Shown: positions 1 through 7,915 of the stretch, piece after piece
How the letters are laid out: each line of letters begins with the position of its first letter
How positions within the stretch are numbered: the first letter of the stretch is position 1
Source: Pseudomonas sihuiensis
GTDB taxonomy: Bacteria > Pseudomonadota > Gammaproteobacteria > Pseudomonadales > Pseudomonadaceae
Assembly: GCF_900106015.1 (NCBI RefSeq)
Contig: NZ_LT629797.1
Span: 1-64,000 of the forward strand
Length of the DNA: 64,000 nt
Reading direction: 5' to 3'
The notes under the pieces: generated by a model
What the model saw: the letters and a program-made list of their open reading frames with translations, nothing else
Database searches by the model: none
What the model was told of the DNA's origin: nothing
Made by a program: the position numbers and the translations under genes

Positions 1-33
1 CGGCCTGGCTCATGACGCAGCCCTTTGCCGGCG

Positions 34-363
34 TCAGCCAGCAGACGTAGCAGCCGCCGAGGCGGACGCTGTTGATGGTGTGGACGCCTTTGGTGCTCCA
101 GCTCGGGCTGCGCCATTCGCTGCGGAACGATGCGGCGAGCTGGTCGGAGTCCTCGGCGTTGATGAGATCTTGCCGTCGAGCGGCGATGCGGCCTCGATGC
201 GCACGCCCACCGCACGCAGGCGGCGGGTCATGTCGTTGAGGGCGCGGAGCTTGTCGGCCAGGTCAGGGGTCAGCACGGTGCACATCGGTAGCGCGTGCTG
301 GATCGAGATCTCGGCGGCGATCTTGGCGCTGAGCGGGATGACGTTGGGAGCGCGCATGGTCAC
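34..363 (-). CDS. Uncharacterised early phage protein, probably frameshifted
   Basis: The frame from 363 gives 109 residues. The first ~65 look like an ordinary soluble protein, then the sequence turns into a low-complexity Ser/Thr/Ala/Pro run ending at a stop at 34-36. If one base is added near 170, the next frame reads on with a globular-looking sequence (containing SFRSEWRSPSW and GGCYVCWLTP) and stays open to the left edge. I infer a one-base loss or a sequencing error at the AAG-ATC junction, with the true gene extending beyond the window. It overlaps the upstream gene by 4 bases, so it belongs to the leftward early operon. Function unknown. Confidence 0.55.
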   Translation of the reverse strand: MTMRAPNVIPLSAKIAAEISIQHALPMCTVLTPDLADKLRALNDMTRRLRAVGVRIEAASPLDGKISSTPRTPTSSPHRSAANGAARAGAPKASTPSTASASAAATSAG

Positions 364-785
364 TCCTCCTCGTCGCTGGTGGGAGCTTTGCGCTCGATGG
401 ACAGCGGAAACTTCTCGAACTGCTGCTCGGCAATCGCCAAGGCGAAGCGCCAGCCTTTTAGCATCGCGCCCTGCAGGACGATGGGATTGGCATCAGCCTC
501 GCCGAGGCGGATCTCAGTGCCCTCTACCGCCTGCTGCAACTTGCCGAGGTTGCCAATGCGGTGCTGGTGCCACTCGATCAGCGGCTTAGCCAGGTCGAGC
601 TGCGCTTCCTGGGCCCCTGCGGTATGGGCTTCGTCCTCGAAGGCAGTGACCATCTCCAGCAGCACCAGCTTCTCCAGCTCGGCCTGCTCCAACTGATTGC
701 CCTGGTCGAACGGCCCGCCGACCATGCTCCAGGCCGAGGCGTACACCTGGGCCTGTTCCATGACTTGTTCGATGGTGATGGCCAT
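360..785 (-). CDS. Conserved early phage protein of unknown function
   Basis: 141 residues, acidic (ends in DEEE), predicted mostly helical, with no signal peptide or membrane segment. It lies 3 bases below the stop of transposition gene B and overlaps the next gene by 4 bases, so it is translationally coupled in the leftward early operon. Mu-like phages usually carry several small accessory genes downstream of B. I do not recognise the family and assign no function. Confidence 0.8.
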   Translation of the reverse strand: MAITIEQVMEQAQVYASAWSMVGGPFDQGNQLEQAELEKLVLLEMVTAFEDEAHTAGAQEAQLDLAKPLIEWHQHRIGNLGKLQQAVEGTEIRLGEADANPIVLQGAMLKGWRFALAIAEQQFEKFPLSIERKAPTSDEEE

Positions 786-788
786 GGC

Positions 789-1961
789 TCACACCCCCTT
801 CACAACATCAGCCGTGATACGGCTTTCGCCGATCTCGGCGGCGAGGTTGAGGGCGGCGTTGAACAGGTTGCCGATGGCCAGCGGGTAGAGCTGGCTGGCG
901 CCGTCTTTGCCCGAGCTGCCCAGGCGCTCGATGATGGCCTGCACGCCGCTGGCGTCGATCAGCTCGTCGAGCTGCTTGCCAGCGTGCTTGCAGCGGAATG
1001 CCAGGTGCGCGTCCAGGTCACCGACGGTGATGGGCTGCAGTTGCGCGATCTCGATGCGCTGGGCCACCTCGCGCACGTCGCCGTTGCGTGGGCTGAGCTT
1101 GATCAGCAGCTCGGGCTGGCCGATGAGGATGATCGACAGCAACTTGTCGAAGCCGTGTTCGAGCTGGTCACGCATGCGCTTGAGGTGCTTGAGCGTGGGG
1201 ATGGGCAGCGAGTGCGCCTCTTCGATGATCAGCACATGGCGGAAGCCGGCGCCGTGGCTGGCCTTGAGGGTGGCATGCATCTGCGCGAAGCGGGCCTCGG
1301 GGCTGGATTTGGCTTTCTCCAGCGGTGCCACAGCGGCCATCACAGACTCGGCAATGTGGGTGGCCTTCAGGGATTTGCCCTTGGTGTCGTTGTCCTCCAT
1401 GCCCAGCACGTAGGGTTCGATAACGATCACCGGTTCATTGCGCAGGCGGTGCGCCAGGTCGCGGCGCAGGGTGCTCTTGCCGGCGCCGGATTCGCCCACC
1501 ACGGCGAGGAAGCCGTCATGCCGGGCGGTCTGGTACATGCTCTCGCGGATGTAGCGGATATCGGGGCTGAGATACATCTCTTCGGCGGCTTTCAGCTCAC
1601 CGAATGGATCGTGGTGCAGGTTGAACGCCCGCTTGGTGTCTGGTCGCAGCACTTGTTTAGCCATTAGCATGTCGGGGCACTCCTGGGTTTCGTGATTGTT
1701 TTCCGGGGTTGCAGGGGCCTGCGCGTTGGCGCGCGCAGGCTCCATCTCTTCGAATGCGGTGCGCGCCTGGCAGAAAAGCGCACCGTTGTTCATCAGGTAG
1801 TCCGTGATCTGCCACTGCAGCGAGTCCTGCTCGATGCTTTTGGGCCACTGACCGTGGTTGATCAGCTGCGCGATGGCAGCCGGGCTCAGCTTCACTGCCC
1901 TGGCCAGGTCGGCCTGGCCCTTGCCGATATCGGCGAGTACTTTTTTCAGGCGCAGCATCAC
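789..1961 (-). CDS. B: Transposition protein B, MuB-like AAA+ ATPase
   Basis: 390 residues. Residues 1-60 resemble a small DNA-binding HTH domain. The AAA+ core follows, with Walker A GESGAGKST at 156-164 and Walker B LIIEEAH at 244-250. In the Mu family this ATPase polymerises on target DNA, activates the transposase and confers target immunity. The ExeA-like AAA domain with an N-terminal HTH is the form I know from B3/D3112-type phages. Its start overlaps the stop of transposase A by 4 bases, the usual A-B coupling. It is longer than Mu B (312 residues) because of the HTH and a linker rich in Ala, Pro and Glu. Confidence 0.93.
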   Translation of the reverse strand: MMLRLKKVLADIGKGQADLARAVKLSPAAIAQLINHGQWPKSIEQDSLQWQITDYLMNNGALFCQARTAFEEMEPARANAQAPATPENNHETQECPDMLMAKQVLRPDTKRAFNLHHDPFGELKAAEEMYLSPDIRYIRESMYQTARHDGFLAVVGESGAGKSTLRRDLAHRLRNEPVIVIEPYVLGMEDNDTKGKSLKATHIAESVMAAVAPLEKAKSSPEARFAQMHATLKASHGAGFRHVLIIEEAHSLPIPTLKHLKRMRDQLEHGFDKLLSIILIGQPELLIKLSPRNGDVREVAQRIEIAQLQPITVGDLDAHLAFRCKHAGKQLDELIDASGVQAIIERLGSSGKDGASQLYPLAIGNLFNAALNLAAEIGESRITADVVKGV

Positions 1962-3718
1962 TCACCCCCAACAAGGCGCAGGCCTGGGCGTGCGGGCGCG
2001 GTCAGGCGCGTGTGGATGGCGTCCAGCTCGGCTTCGGGTACGCCGTTGGGGTAGTCGGCCTTGAGAGTGGCCAGGTGCTCGGCGTTCCAGGCGCTGCCCA
2101 TGCGGGCGCGCAGCGCCTTGGCGGCTTCGATAACGGTGAGCGGCTTGATCTCGACCGTGGCCACGGTGACGCGGGTTTCCAGCTCGGTGCCGCGCTTGGG
2201 CAGGTAGGTCGGCAGGCTGGTGTCGGTCAGGTGCTTGTGCGGGTCGATGGTGTTGCCGAACGGCGTTACCTTGGCCTTGCGTGCCTTGGCGGCTGCCTCT
2301 TCGCTGTCGGTACCGGTGGCCAGTTGTTCCAGCAACTTGCGCGTCACCTGGGCAGGCGTTTCCGCATGGCGTTTGTGCTCTTCGCCCAGTACAGCTGCGC
2401 CTTCCACGAAGCCGTATTCGTCCCGATCCAGGCGCTCTATCACGTACAGAGTCTGGTGGCCGTTTTCGTCGCGCAGCACGGCCTGGGCACTTTCCCCATC
2501 ACGCCATGGGTTGCGGGTGATCAGCAGTTTCTCGTTGACCATCACGTCCGGCACGCTGCGCACGTCGTACAGGGCGCCACGGTAGGACACCTGCAGCAAG
2601 GTGTTGACCTTGCGCAGCTCTGGCGCGCTGATGGCCATTTCCCTGCACACCTCCGCCGGCGGCGCGATGCGCAGCTGCTCGGGCTTGATCTGCATCCACA
2701 CGCCATAGCGGGTACGGCGTGTGCGGGTATGAATGGCCGTGGCATTGAAGGCGCGCATCCACTCGCCAGCACGGGCATTGATGTGTTCCAGGGATTCGGC
2801 TTTCTCCAGCTTCAGGCCGCTCTCGAACTCGCACTCGACGATGTTGTGAGCCTGCTCCACCTGGCCTTTGGCGCGGGCGTTGCCGACTTCGTTGATGATC
2901 AGCTCAATGCCCAAGGCCTGGCACAGGTTGCGGAACATCGCAGAGGTCATGGCCGCACCGGGGTCGGTCATGATCATGAAGGGCACGCCGTGGAACGGGT
3001 CATGCTCGCCGCGCTTGACCATGGCGCTGATCAGCACATGGCAGATGTTCTCCGCGCTCTCGGCGCCCAGCACGTACTGAACATAGATGGTGCCGCTGGT
3101 ATGGTCGGTGATCACGTAGCGCCATAGGCGCTTGCGCTCGATCTTCTTGAGGTTGGCCGGCTTGCCGTCGTAGTACTCGGCGGGGTTGATGGTGCGGGCA
3201 CCGTCGTCGTCCAGGTAGAACTGTGTCGATAGCGAGGCGTCGATTTGCCAGACGTGGTTCGGGTGCTTGCTCGACAGCGAGATGGCCGGTGCTGGGGCCA
3301 GCAACTGCTTGGGGTGCTGGCCGTGCTGGTACAACGCACGGCTGATGGCGCTCTCGCTCATGGGCTTGAGTTCACCGGTTTTCTTGTCCAGCACCTCGGC
3401 GCGAATCTTGCCATTGGCGCGCAGGCGCGCCACCACCAGCTTGATGGATGAGAGCTGTTTGTCGTTCTTGCGGATGCTTTCGATCCACAGCGCCGAGATG
3501 AGCTGCAGCTCGCGCAGCGGAATGCTGGTGTTGCCAGCATCCTTGCGCTGCTTGCGGGGTTTGTCCTTCACGGTCAGTACCTCCAGTTTGCGGTACAGCG
3601 TGGCCAGTGACATGCCCAGCCGTGCCGCCGTTTCCGCATACAGCGCGGTGCGGTTGGCGCCGGCCTGCTGGGCCTGGCCGTAGGCCGCCAGAATCTCCTG
3701 GGCATGGATGGGGTTCAT
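1958..3718 (-). CDS. A: Transposase A, DDE recombinase of the MuA/B3 type
   Basis: 586 residues. An HTH near residues 25-50 is followed by an rve-type integrase core with WQID (D160), TDPGAA (D252) and GQVEQ (E288), which gives a D-92-D-35-E spacing. A beta-barrel-like region follows at about 365-450. The enzyme cuts the phage ends and joins them to target DNA in integration and replicative transposition, with protein B as target-selection partner. Length and motif spacing fit the B3/D3112 transposase group. It is transcribed leftward with B directly downstream (4-base overlap). All three catalytic residues are present. Confidence 0.95.
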   Translation of the reverse strand: MNPIHAQEILAAYGQAQQAGANRTALYAETAARLGMSLATLYRKLEVLTVKDKPRKQRKDAGNTSIPLRELQLISALWIESIRKNDKQLSSIKLVVARLRANGKIRAEVLDKKTGELKPMSESAISRALYQHGQHPKQLLAPAPAISLSSKHPNHVWQIDASLSTQFYLDDDGARTINPAEYYDGKPANLKKIERKRLWRYVITDHTSGTIYVQYVLGAESAENICHVLISAMVKRGEHDPFHGVPFMIMTDPGAAMTSAMFRNLCQALGIELIINEVGNARAKGQVEQAHNIVECEFESGLKLEKAESLEHINARAGEWMRAFNATAIHTRTRRTRYGVWMQIKPEQLRIAPPAEVCREMAISAPELRKVNTLLQVSYRGALYDVRSVPDVMVNEKLLITRNPWRDGESAQAVLRDENGHQTLYVIERLDRDEYGFVEGAAVLGEEHKRHAETPAQVTRKLLEQLATGTDSEEAAAKARKAKVTPFGNTIDPHKHLTDTSLPTYLPKRGTELETRVTVATVEIKPLTVIEAAKALRARMGSAWNAEHLATLKADYPNGVPEAELDAIHTRLTAPARPGLRLVGGE

Positions 3719-3720
3719 GG

Positions 3721-4647
3721 TCAGGCCTCGGGCAGGTCATCGAGGCCGAGCAGGGTCTGCCAGCCGGGCAGTTGATCCGGGTGCAGCTCGGGCAGGTGGA
3801 ACTCGCTGCGAATGGCCATCAGCGTCACCTCCAGGTTGCGCACCAGGGCGGCGGTAAAGCTGCGGTGATCCTCGCCGGTCTGCTGGGCCAGTTGCTCCAG
3901 GTCGGAGAAGGCCTTGCGCAGGGTGCCCTGCAGGGTGCTCTCCACCTCGTAGGCGGTGGCCACCACCTCCTGGCGCAGCTGCTTGGCCTCCTCGACGGGC
4001 TGCACCACGATGACCTTGGGCTTCTTGGCCAGGGCGGCGGACAGCTCGTCGATCTTGGCGTTCTTGTCGGCGTTGACCTGGGCCAGGGCCTTCTTGTCCT
4101 CGCGGGTTTCACGCAGGGCTTTGCGCAGTTCCTTGACGGACATGGTGGCGACGTCGTCGAGGCTCAGCTCGCCGGTCTGGCCAGTGAGTTCCAGCTCCTG
4201 GATCTCTTCGTCGTCCAGGACGAGCATTTCGAAGAGCTTGGACTGGTTGCCCAGGGCCCTGGTCAGGGCGGAGTCGCTGCCGAGGCTGGCGAAGCGGGTA
4301 ACCGAGCGCATGAACTTGCGCGCCACGCCATCGTCAATGCCCAAGGCATCTAGACGCTCAATGAATTCGCCATGGCCACATGCCTCTCTGAGCACTCGTA
4401 TGCCACGCCCGACTTCGAGGCAGGCCTCGACGCTGCGGCGCATATTGGCGGCGATGTCGCGCTGGATCAGGTCCGGGTCGGTGCAGTCGGCGGGCAGTTG
4501 GTAGCCAATTTGCGCCGCCACGGCGCGCACCTTGGCTTCATGTTCGGCGCTGAGCGTGGCCACCTGGTGCTGCTGTGTCAGCAAGGCCTGGCCTTGCTGC
4601 AGGTCGTCTTCGGCCAGCTCGATGGTGGTGTTGGGTTTGCGTGGCAT
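3721..4647 (-). CDS. Early phage protein with coiled coil, unknown function
   Basis: 308 residues, in the early operon just upstream of transposase A (2-base gap). Residues ~60-130 resemble the DUF3102-type helical region of phage/plasmid early proteins (a GRGIRVLREACGHGEF-like segment). Residues ~170-210 form a charged Lys/Asp/Ala coiled coil. No enzyme motif is evident. The position next to the transposase suggests a DNA-replication or DNA-binding accessory role, but this is only inference. Its start overlaps the stop of the gene above by one base. Confidence 0.85.
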   Translation of the reverse strand: MPRKPNTTIELAEDDLQQGQALLTQQHQVATLSAEHEAKVRAVAAQIGYQLPADCTDPDLIQRDIAANMRRSVEACLEVGRGIRVLREACGHGEFIERLDALGIDDGVARKFMRSVTRFASLGSDSALTRALGNQSKLFEMLVLDDEEIQELELTGQTGELSLDDVATMSVKELRKALRETREDKKALAQVNADKNAKIDELSAALAKKPKVIVVQPVEEAKQLRQEVVATAYEVESTLQGTLRKAFSDLEQLAQQTGEDHRSFTAALVRNLEVTLMAIRSEFHLPELHPDQLPGWQTLLGLDDLPEA

Positions 4648-4925
4648 CAGGCAGCCCTCCGCTCATCACCAGCCAGTTGCTGCAGACGCGCGATAGCCTC
4701 GGTGCGGTTGCCGTTGGCCTCGACCAGGGCATTGCGGAACTCGTCGGCGCCACGGCGGCAGCCGTAGTAGTAGGCGTCGAACTCAAGGCTCCCCTGCGGG
4801 TAGTTGACGGTGGTGGGTTCGCCCTCGATGCGCAGCTTGAGTGCCGCACAGAGGCCCTCGATATAGATGCTGCTGTGGCGGTCGCCGCCGCGTAGCAGGT
4901 GCTGGGCCAGTTTCAGGTAGTTCAT
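4647..4925 (-). CDS. Small early phage protein
   Basis: 92 residues, soluble, with a Tyr-rich stretch (FDAYYYGC) at about 50-57. It lies between the HTH gene at 4940-5239 (14-base gap) and the coiled-coil gene (1-base overlap), so it is part of the same leftward early operon. The ATG follows AAGGAGCACGCT, a good ribosome-binding site. I do not recognise the family. Confidence 0.78.
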   Translation of the reverse strand: MNYLKLAQHLLRGGDRHSSIYIEGLCAALKLRIEGEPTTVNYPQGSLEFDAYYYGCRRGADEFRNALVEANGNRTEAIARLQQLAGDERRAA

Positions 4926-4939
4926 AGCGTGCTCCTTGG

Positions 4940-5239
4940 TTAATGGGCGCTGATGCGCGCCTGGATCTCGGTGATACGTGCTTGGCCGCGCTGCAGCTCT
5001 TCAGCGGTGGCCATGGCGTACTTCAGAAACGCGATGCTCGGTGCGAAGCGGCCGGTGTCGAGCCGCGTGGCGAAGCCGGCCTCGATCAGGGTGTCCATGT
5101 AGCGGGTGATGTTGGCCGGGCTCTCGCCCAAGCCCTTGGCCAGCTCGGTGTTGCTCAGGCCGGTGAGGGTGTGGCCACGCAGCGCGTTGAGTACGCGCAG
5201 CACGCGCAGGGCGCTGTCGCTGGTGCGTTTGGTGCTCAT
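4940..5239 (-). CDS. Small winged-helix (IclR-type HTH) phage regulator
   Basis: 99 residues. Residues 8-70 match the N-terminal DNA-binding domain of IclR proteins: ALRVLRVLNAL, then GLSNTELAKGL, ESPANITRYMDTL and a wing ending GFATRLDTGRF. The C-terminal effector domain of full IclR regulators (about 250 residues) is absent and only a short helical tail remains. It probably regulates early phage transcription, possibly as a Ner-like or anti-activator protein, but its target is not visible. It overlaps the coiled-coil gene upstream by 4 bases. Confidence 0.85.
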   Translation of the reverse strand: MSTKRTSDSALRVLRVLNALRGHTLTGLSNTELAKGLGESPANITRYMDTLIEAGFATRLDTGRFAPSIAFLKYAMATAEELQRGQARITEIQARISAH

Positions 5240-5496
5240 GCGCAGCGCTCCATCGGGACGACGACCAGGGCGCCGGATTGGTTGATGCCGGGTTGGCCAC
5301 CTACGGCGGTCGCCAATTGCTCGTGCAGGCTCATGGCCTCGTCACGCCAGCCTTCGGCGCACTCCTCCATGCGGGCCAGCTCGGCACGCAGGCGGGCGTT
5401 CTCTTCGTCCAGGCGTGTAACCTCCTGGCAAAGCTGCTCCAGGGCTTGTTCGTCCAGGCGACGCAGCAGCGCGCGGATATCGATGGCCTTATTCAT
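5236..5496 (-). CDS. Small coiled-coil early phage protein
   Basis: 86 residues from the ATG at 5496, which follows GGAGTGGCTGACG; an in-frame TTG at 5511 has no such site. Residues ~12-55 form a strong coiled coil (LDEENARLRAELARMEE). No enzyme motif. It overlaps the neighbouring genes by 8 and 4 bases, so it is translationally coupled. Function unknown. Confidence 0.72.
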   Translation of the reverse strand: MNKAIDIRALLRRLDEQALEQLCQEVTRLDEENARLRAELARMEECAEGWRDEAMSLHEQLATAVGGQPGINQSGALVVVPMERCA

Positions 5497-5977
5497 CGTC
5501 AGCCACTCCAAAGTCGAGTTGAGGGGTTTGCGCCTGGGCGACGTTGCCGTGGTGCCAGGCGAGGGATTCGAGGCCGGCGCGGATGGCGTCCAGCGTTTGC
5601 TCGGCGGTTTGCTTGCCGTCGTAGAAGGCCATCAACGCGCCGGTGGTGTTGTGCAGCACGCCCTGCAGCTGCTGCAGGTCGCTGGCGTTGCAGGCCTTGC
5701 CGACCGGGATGTCGACCAGGAGCTTGCCGTGGGCGGCGGCCAGGTAACGGGTGATCAGCGGCAGGCCGCAGGCTTTCTCCAGTGGCAGCACCATGGTCAG
5801 CGGCAGGCGGCCATTGCCCATCCACTTGTAGAGCGAGCTGGCGTTGTTCTGGCACAGATGGTCTGTGGCCAGCCGCTCGATCCCGCGGTTATGGCGCTGC
5901 AATGCATGCTCGGCGCAGCCGCTCATAGCCTCGGCGGGCGAGCGCGGTACCCAGTGTTTCCAATTGCGGCGGGTCAT
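5489..5977 (-). CDS. CII-like phage DNA-binding protein (putative)
   Basis: 162 residues from the ATG at 5977, preceded by AAGGAGCCCCATCCA; an in-frame start 13 codons upstream is less well placed. The middle (about residues 45-100) reads like the CII/Cro-type phage regulator fold: a helix containing LCQNNASSLYKWM, then PLEKACGLPLITRYLA. This suggests binding to an early promoter. It lies between the paired stem-loops at 6033-6086 and the coiled-coil gene. The assignment rests on pattern only. Confidence 0.75.
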   Translation of the reverse strand: MTRRNWKHWVPRSPAEAMSGCAEHALQRHNRGIERLATDHLCQNNASSLYKWMGNGRLPLTMVLPLEKACGLPLITRYLAAAHGKLLVDIPVGKACNASDLQQLQGVLHNTTGALMAFYDGKQTAEQTLDAIRAGLESLAWHHGNVAQAQTPQLDFGVADDE

Positions 5978-6016
5978 TGGATGGGGCTCCTTGGGGCCGC
6001 TTGCGGCGGCTTCCAA

Positions 6017-6102
6017 TCAAAAACTCTGTTTCGCCCTTGGCAATGTCGTTACCCAAGGGCCAGTCTGTTGGTGGCATTCACCAACACGGGAGAACAGTGG
6101 CC
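6017..6102. promoter_or_regulatory. Intergenic pair of perfect stem-loops between early genes
   Basis: Two inverted repeats lie back to back. GCCCTTGG (6033-6040) pairs with CCAAGGGC (6053-6060), and TGTTGGTG (6066-6073) pairs with CACCAACA (6079-6086) across a 5-base loop. They sit between a leftward regulator and the start of a small rightward gene. Neither is followed by a clear T-run, so operator sites or mRNA structures are more likely than a terminator. Confidence 0.5.
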
Positions 6103-6360
6103 ATGGCTGACGACATCAAGCAGTTACGCGCCCAGGTAGAGGCACAGAGCTGTGTGATCCAACACTTGCTGGTGGCTTGCATGCGGCACGGGATAATCGA
6201 TTCGCATGTACTGGCCGAGGAGTGCCGAACCCGCAGAGACAGCCCTACGTCCATTGCGGCAGAGCCCGGCGCAGGCCGGTTGCTGCTCATAGAGCTGGAG
6301 GCCTGGGCGACACTGATCACTGATCAGCACCTGGCAGATGCAGGGCCTCAAGGCGATTGA
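6103..6360 (+). CDS. Small hypothetical phage protein on the opposite strand
   Basis: 85 residues starting MADDIKQLRAQVEAQ. The N-terminal half is amphipathic and helical. A GGGAG lies 12 bases before the ATG. It runs against the surrounding leftward early genes, and its last 44 bases overlap the end of the gene at 6317-6814. The sequence is protein-like and no better frame exists in this gap, but there is no family match I can name. Confidence 0.5.
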   Translation: MADDIKQLRAQVEAQSCVIQHLLVACMRHGIIDSHVLAEECRTRRDSPTSIAAEPGAGRLLLIELEAWATLITDQHLADAGPQGD

Positions 6361-6814
6361 GTGCCTCGGCTTCGTCAAGGTTTTTGGCCTCGGCTTCATC
6401 CTGCAAACGCTGGTAAACCGATTGCACGGAAAGCCCCATGGCATGCGCCAGACGAGCGCAGCGCCCAGCACGGGAGTAATCAACACCAATAAACGGGTCT
6501 AGAGCGGCATCCAGACCCTTCAGCTGACGAAGCCTGACGGCAGCCTCGACGATACTGAGGGGGCGTACATCTCGGCTGGTGAGGCGATCCCCCACCAGCC
6601 GCCCTGCGCCGATCAGCATCAGGCGGTCAACCAGCTTGGCGGTACCGGGCGTGGCCAGGGTGCGATCAACGATGACCAAAGCCTGCTCTTGGGCTTCTGC
6701 CAGGTGCGCGGCAATGGCTGGGCCGTCGCCAGGTGCACAGGCGATCAGGGCGTTCAGCGCGGCGCGCCAGGCGTCCATCGGGTGGGGGATCAGGTCGATG
6801 TGTTCTACGTGCAT
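6317..6814 (-). CDS. Early phage regulatory protein of unknown family
   Basis: 165 residues from the ATG at 6814, which follows GAGGGTTACCGCC. Helical, with an HTH-like segment near the end (CARLAHAMGLSVQSVYQRLQ at about 121-140), which suggests DNA binding. It starts just after the stop of the BcepMu gp16-like gene, so both are in the same leftward transcript. Function unknown beyond probable regulation. Confidence 0.75.
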   Translation of the reverse strand: MHVEHIDLIPHPMDAWRAALNALIACAPGDGPAIAAHLAEAQEQALVIVDRTLATPGTAKLVDRLMLIGAGRLVGDRLTSRDVRPLSIVEAAVRLRQLKGLDAALDPFIGVDYSRAGRCARLAHAMGLSVQSVYQRLQDEAEAKNLDEAEALNRLEALHLPGADQ

Positions 6815-6825
6815 GGCGGTAACCC

Positions 6826-7074
6826 TCAAGCGGCTTGGTGGGTTTGGGTTGGGTTGGCTTTCAGGCCCAGGGCCACGGCGGCGTGGTGAGCGTCGCCGCG
6901 CAGGCCTTTGAGCCGGCCGCGCAGCAGGTCGACCATGGTCATGCGGTCGATACCCAGCTCACGCGCCCAGGCGGATTTGTTGATGCCGTGCGTCACGAAC
7001 CAGGCGTTGGCGCTTTCCGGCGTTTGTGGGTACGGCAGCGGGGCCGCGCTGGTGGTGGTTGGGTTGCCTTTCAT
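6826..7074 (-). CDS. BcepMu gp16-family small HTH protein
   Basis: 82 residues. The core WFVTHGINKSAWARELGI, a helix-turn-helix, then LRGRLKGLRGDAHHAAVALGLK has the pattern of the phage-associated BcepMu gp16 family, small DNA-binding proteins of transposable phages placed close to the repressor. It may act like Mu Ner or Cox by lowering early or repressor transcription. The N-terminal 20 residues are a Pro/Thr-rich extension. First of a tight leftward gene run. Confidence 0.8.
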   Translation of the reverse strand: MKGNPTTTSAAPLPYPQTPESANAWFVTHGINKSAWARELGIDRMTMVDLLRGRLKGLRGDAHHAAVALGLKANPTQTHQAA

Positions 7075-7123
7075 GCTTGGCCTCGTGTGGTAAATTGCGG
7101 TTTTCGAGCAAGGAGCGGCGCTG

Positions 7124-7486
7124 ATGGATCAGTTGGAACCATTGCTGGGCGCGATCAGGGAGCGGCATCAGGAGCAGGCGGCTCACCTGCATGGCCTTGA
7201 GTGCCTGGTGGGGTTTCTGCTGGCGCAGTTGAAGGCGAGCCCGGGTTGGTCGGCAGAACGCTTGCTGGATGCCCTGGAGGCAGAACAACGAGCACAGCTG
7301 GAGCGTGATCCGGAAGCCCCGCAGCTATGGCCGTTCGAACAGCTAGCGATGCAGTTGAGTTGCCTAGCTGGCCGCCCAGTGTGGCCAAGCGACCTGCCCA
7401 AAGCGCTTCAACGGGGCTTCCCCAGGCTTGACTCAGCACCGCCTGGGTTGCGGCTCGCAGGTGCTGATATTCAGCACGACGAATGA
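7124..7486 (+). CDS. Small hypothetical phage protein, overlapping the Mor-like gene
   Basis: 120 residues. The ATG has a strong ribosome-binding site (AGGAG, 8 bases before). The first ~50 codons are rich in G/C third positions, as in a real gene, and encode a helical Leu/Gln/Glu-rich protein (HLHGLECLVGFLLAQLKA). The distal half overlaps the tail of the leftward Mor-like frame by about 330 bases, so one or the other tail may not be coding. No recognised family. Confidence 0.55.
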   Translation: MDQLEPLLGAIRERHQEQAAHLHGLECLVGFLLAQLKASPGWSAERLLDALEAEQRAQLERDPEAPQLWPFEQLAMQLSCLAGRPVWPSDLPKALQRGFPRLDSAPPGLRLAGADIQHDE

Positions 7487-7817
7487 GTTGGTAGATGGCG
7501 TTTGGAGTAGTGCCGAAGCGCTCGGCCAGTTCGGCCTGGTTGGTGCCATTGAAGGCTTGCAGGATTTGCGCGTCCCGTGCGGCAAGTTGCGCTGCAAAGC
7601 CCTGCGGGATATGGCACGCGGTGCGCTCGGCTACGTATGCGTCGAGCTGCTCGGCAAAAGCCTGGCCAACACCGGCTGGGTCAACGGTGACGCGGGTAGT
7701 TGGGAACAGCAGGCGCATGGCATCGAGCACGGCCTTGAACGCACCAACGACAAAGGTCAAGGGCAGATCGCTGGAGAATTCGATATGTAGGTTGTAGGTG
7801 TTCGGCTTGGGGTTCAT
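7155..7817 (-). CDS. Mor/C-family HTH transcription activator, first early gene
   Basis: 220 residues. Residues ~85-115 match the Mor-family signature (FNGTNQAELAERFGTTPNAIYQLIRR), the HTH of the middle/late activators of Mu. The ATG follows AAGGAAGCCGCC. It is the first gene after the leftward early promoter at 7868-7896, about 45 bases downstream. Mor proteins are usually about 130 residues. Here the last ~100 residues are Ala/Pro/Gly-rich, with no family likeness, and lie opposite a convincing rightward gene, so the tail may be an accidental extension. In this family the protein would activate phage middle or late promoters. Confidence 0.75.
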   Translation of the reverse strand: MNPKPNTYNLHIEFSSDLPLTFVVGAFKAVLDAMRLLFPTTRVTVDPAGVGQAFAEQLDAYVAERTACHIPQGFAAQLAARDAQILQAFNGTNQAELAERFGTTPNAIYQLIRRAEYQHLRAATQAVLSQAWGSPVEALWAGRLATLGGQLGNSTASLAVRTAIAAGLPDHAPAVLVVLPPGHPASVLPTNPGSPSTAPAETPPGTQGHAGEPPAPDAAP

Positions 7818-7867
7818 GGCGGCTTCCTTCGTGGCTAAGCGAGGTGTTGCGCTGTGGTGTGTGGTTA

Positions 7868-7896
7868 ATAATGGGGAACGAATGTTCCCCTGTCAA
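7868..7896 (-). promoter_or_regulatory. Early promoter with repressor operator in its spacer
   Basis: On the minus strand a perfect -35 TTGACA (7891-7896) is followed after exactly 17 bases by CATTAT (7868-7873). The spacer is the inverted repeat GGGGAAC-GAAT-GTTCCCC (7873-7890). It lies between the repressor (rightward) and the first early gene (leftward), so a dimer bound here would block early transcription and could also act on its own gene. Confidence 0.75.
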
Positions 7897-7915
7897 TGCG
7901 CAAAGAGGAATATTC

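Noticed and set aside
561..3127. Rightward frames opposite transposition genes A and B
   Set aside because: The leftward frames have Walker and DDE motifs; the rightward ones have none.
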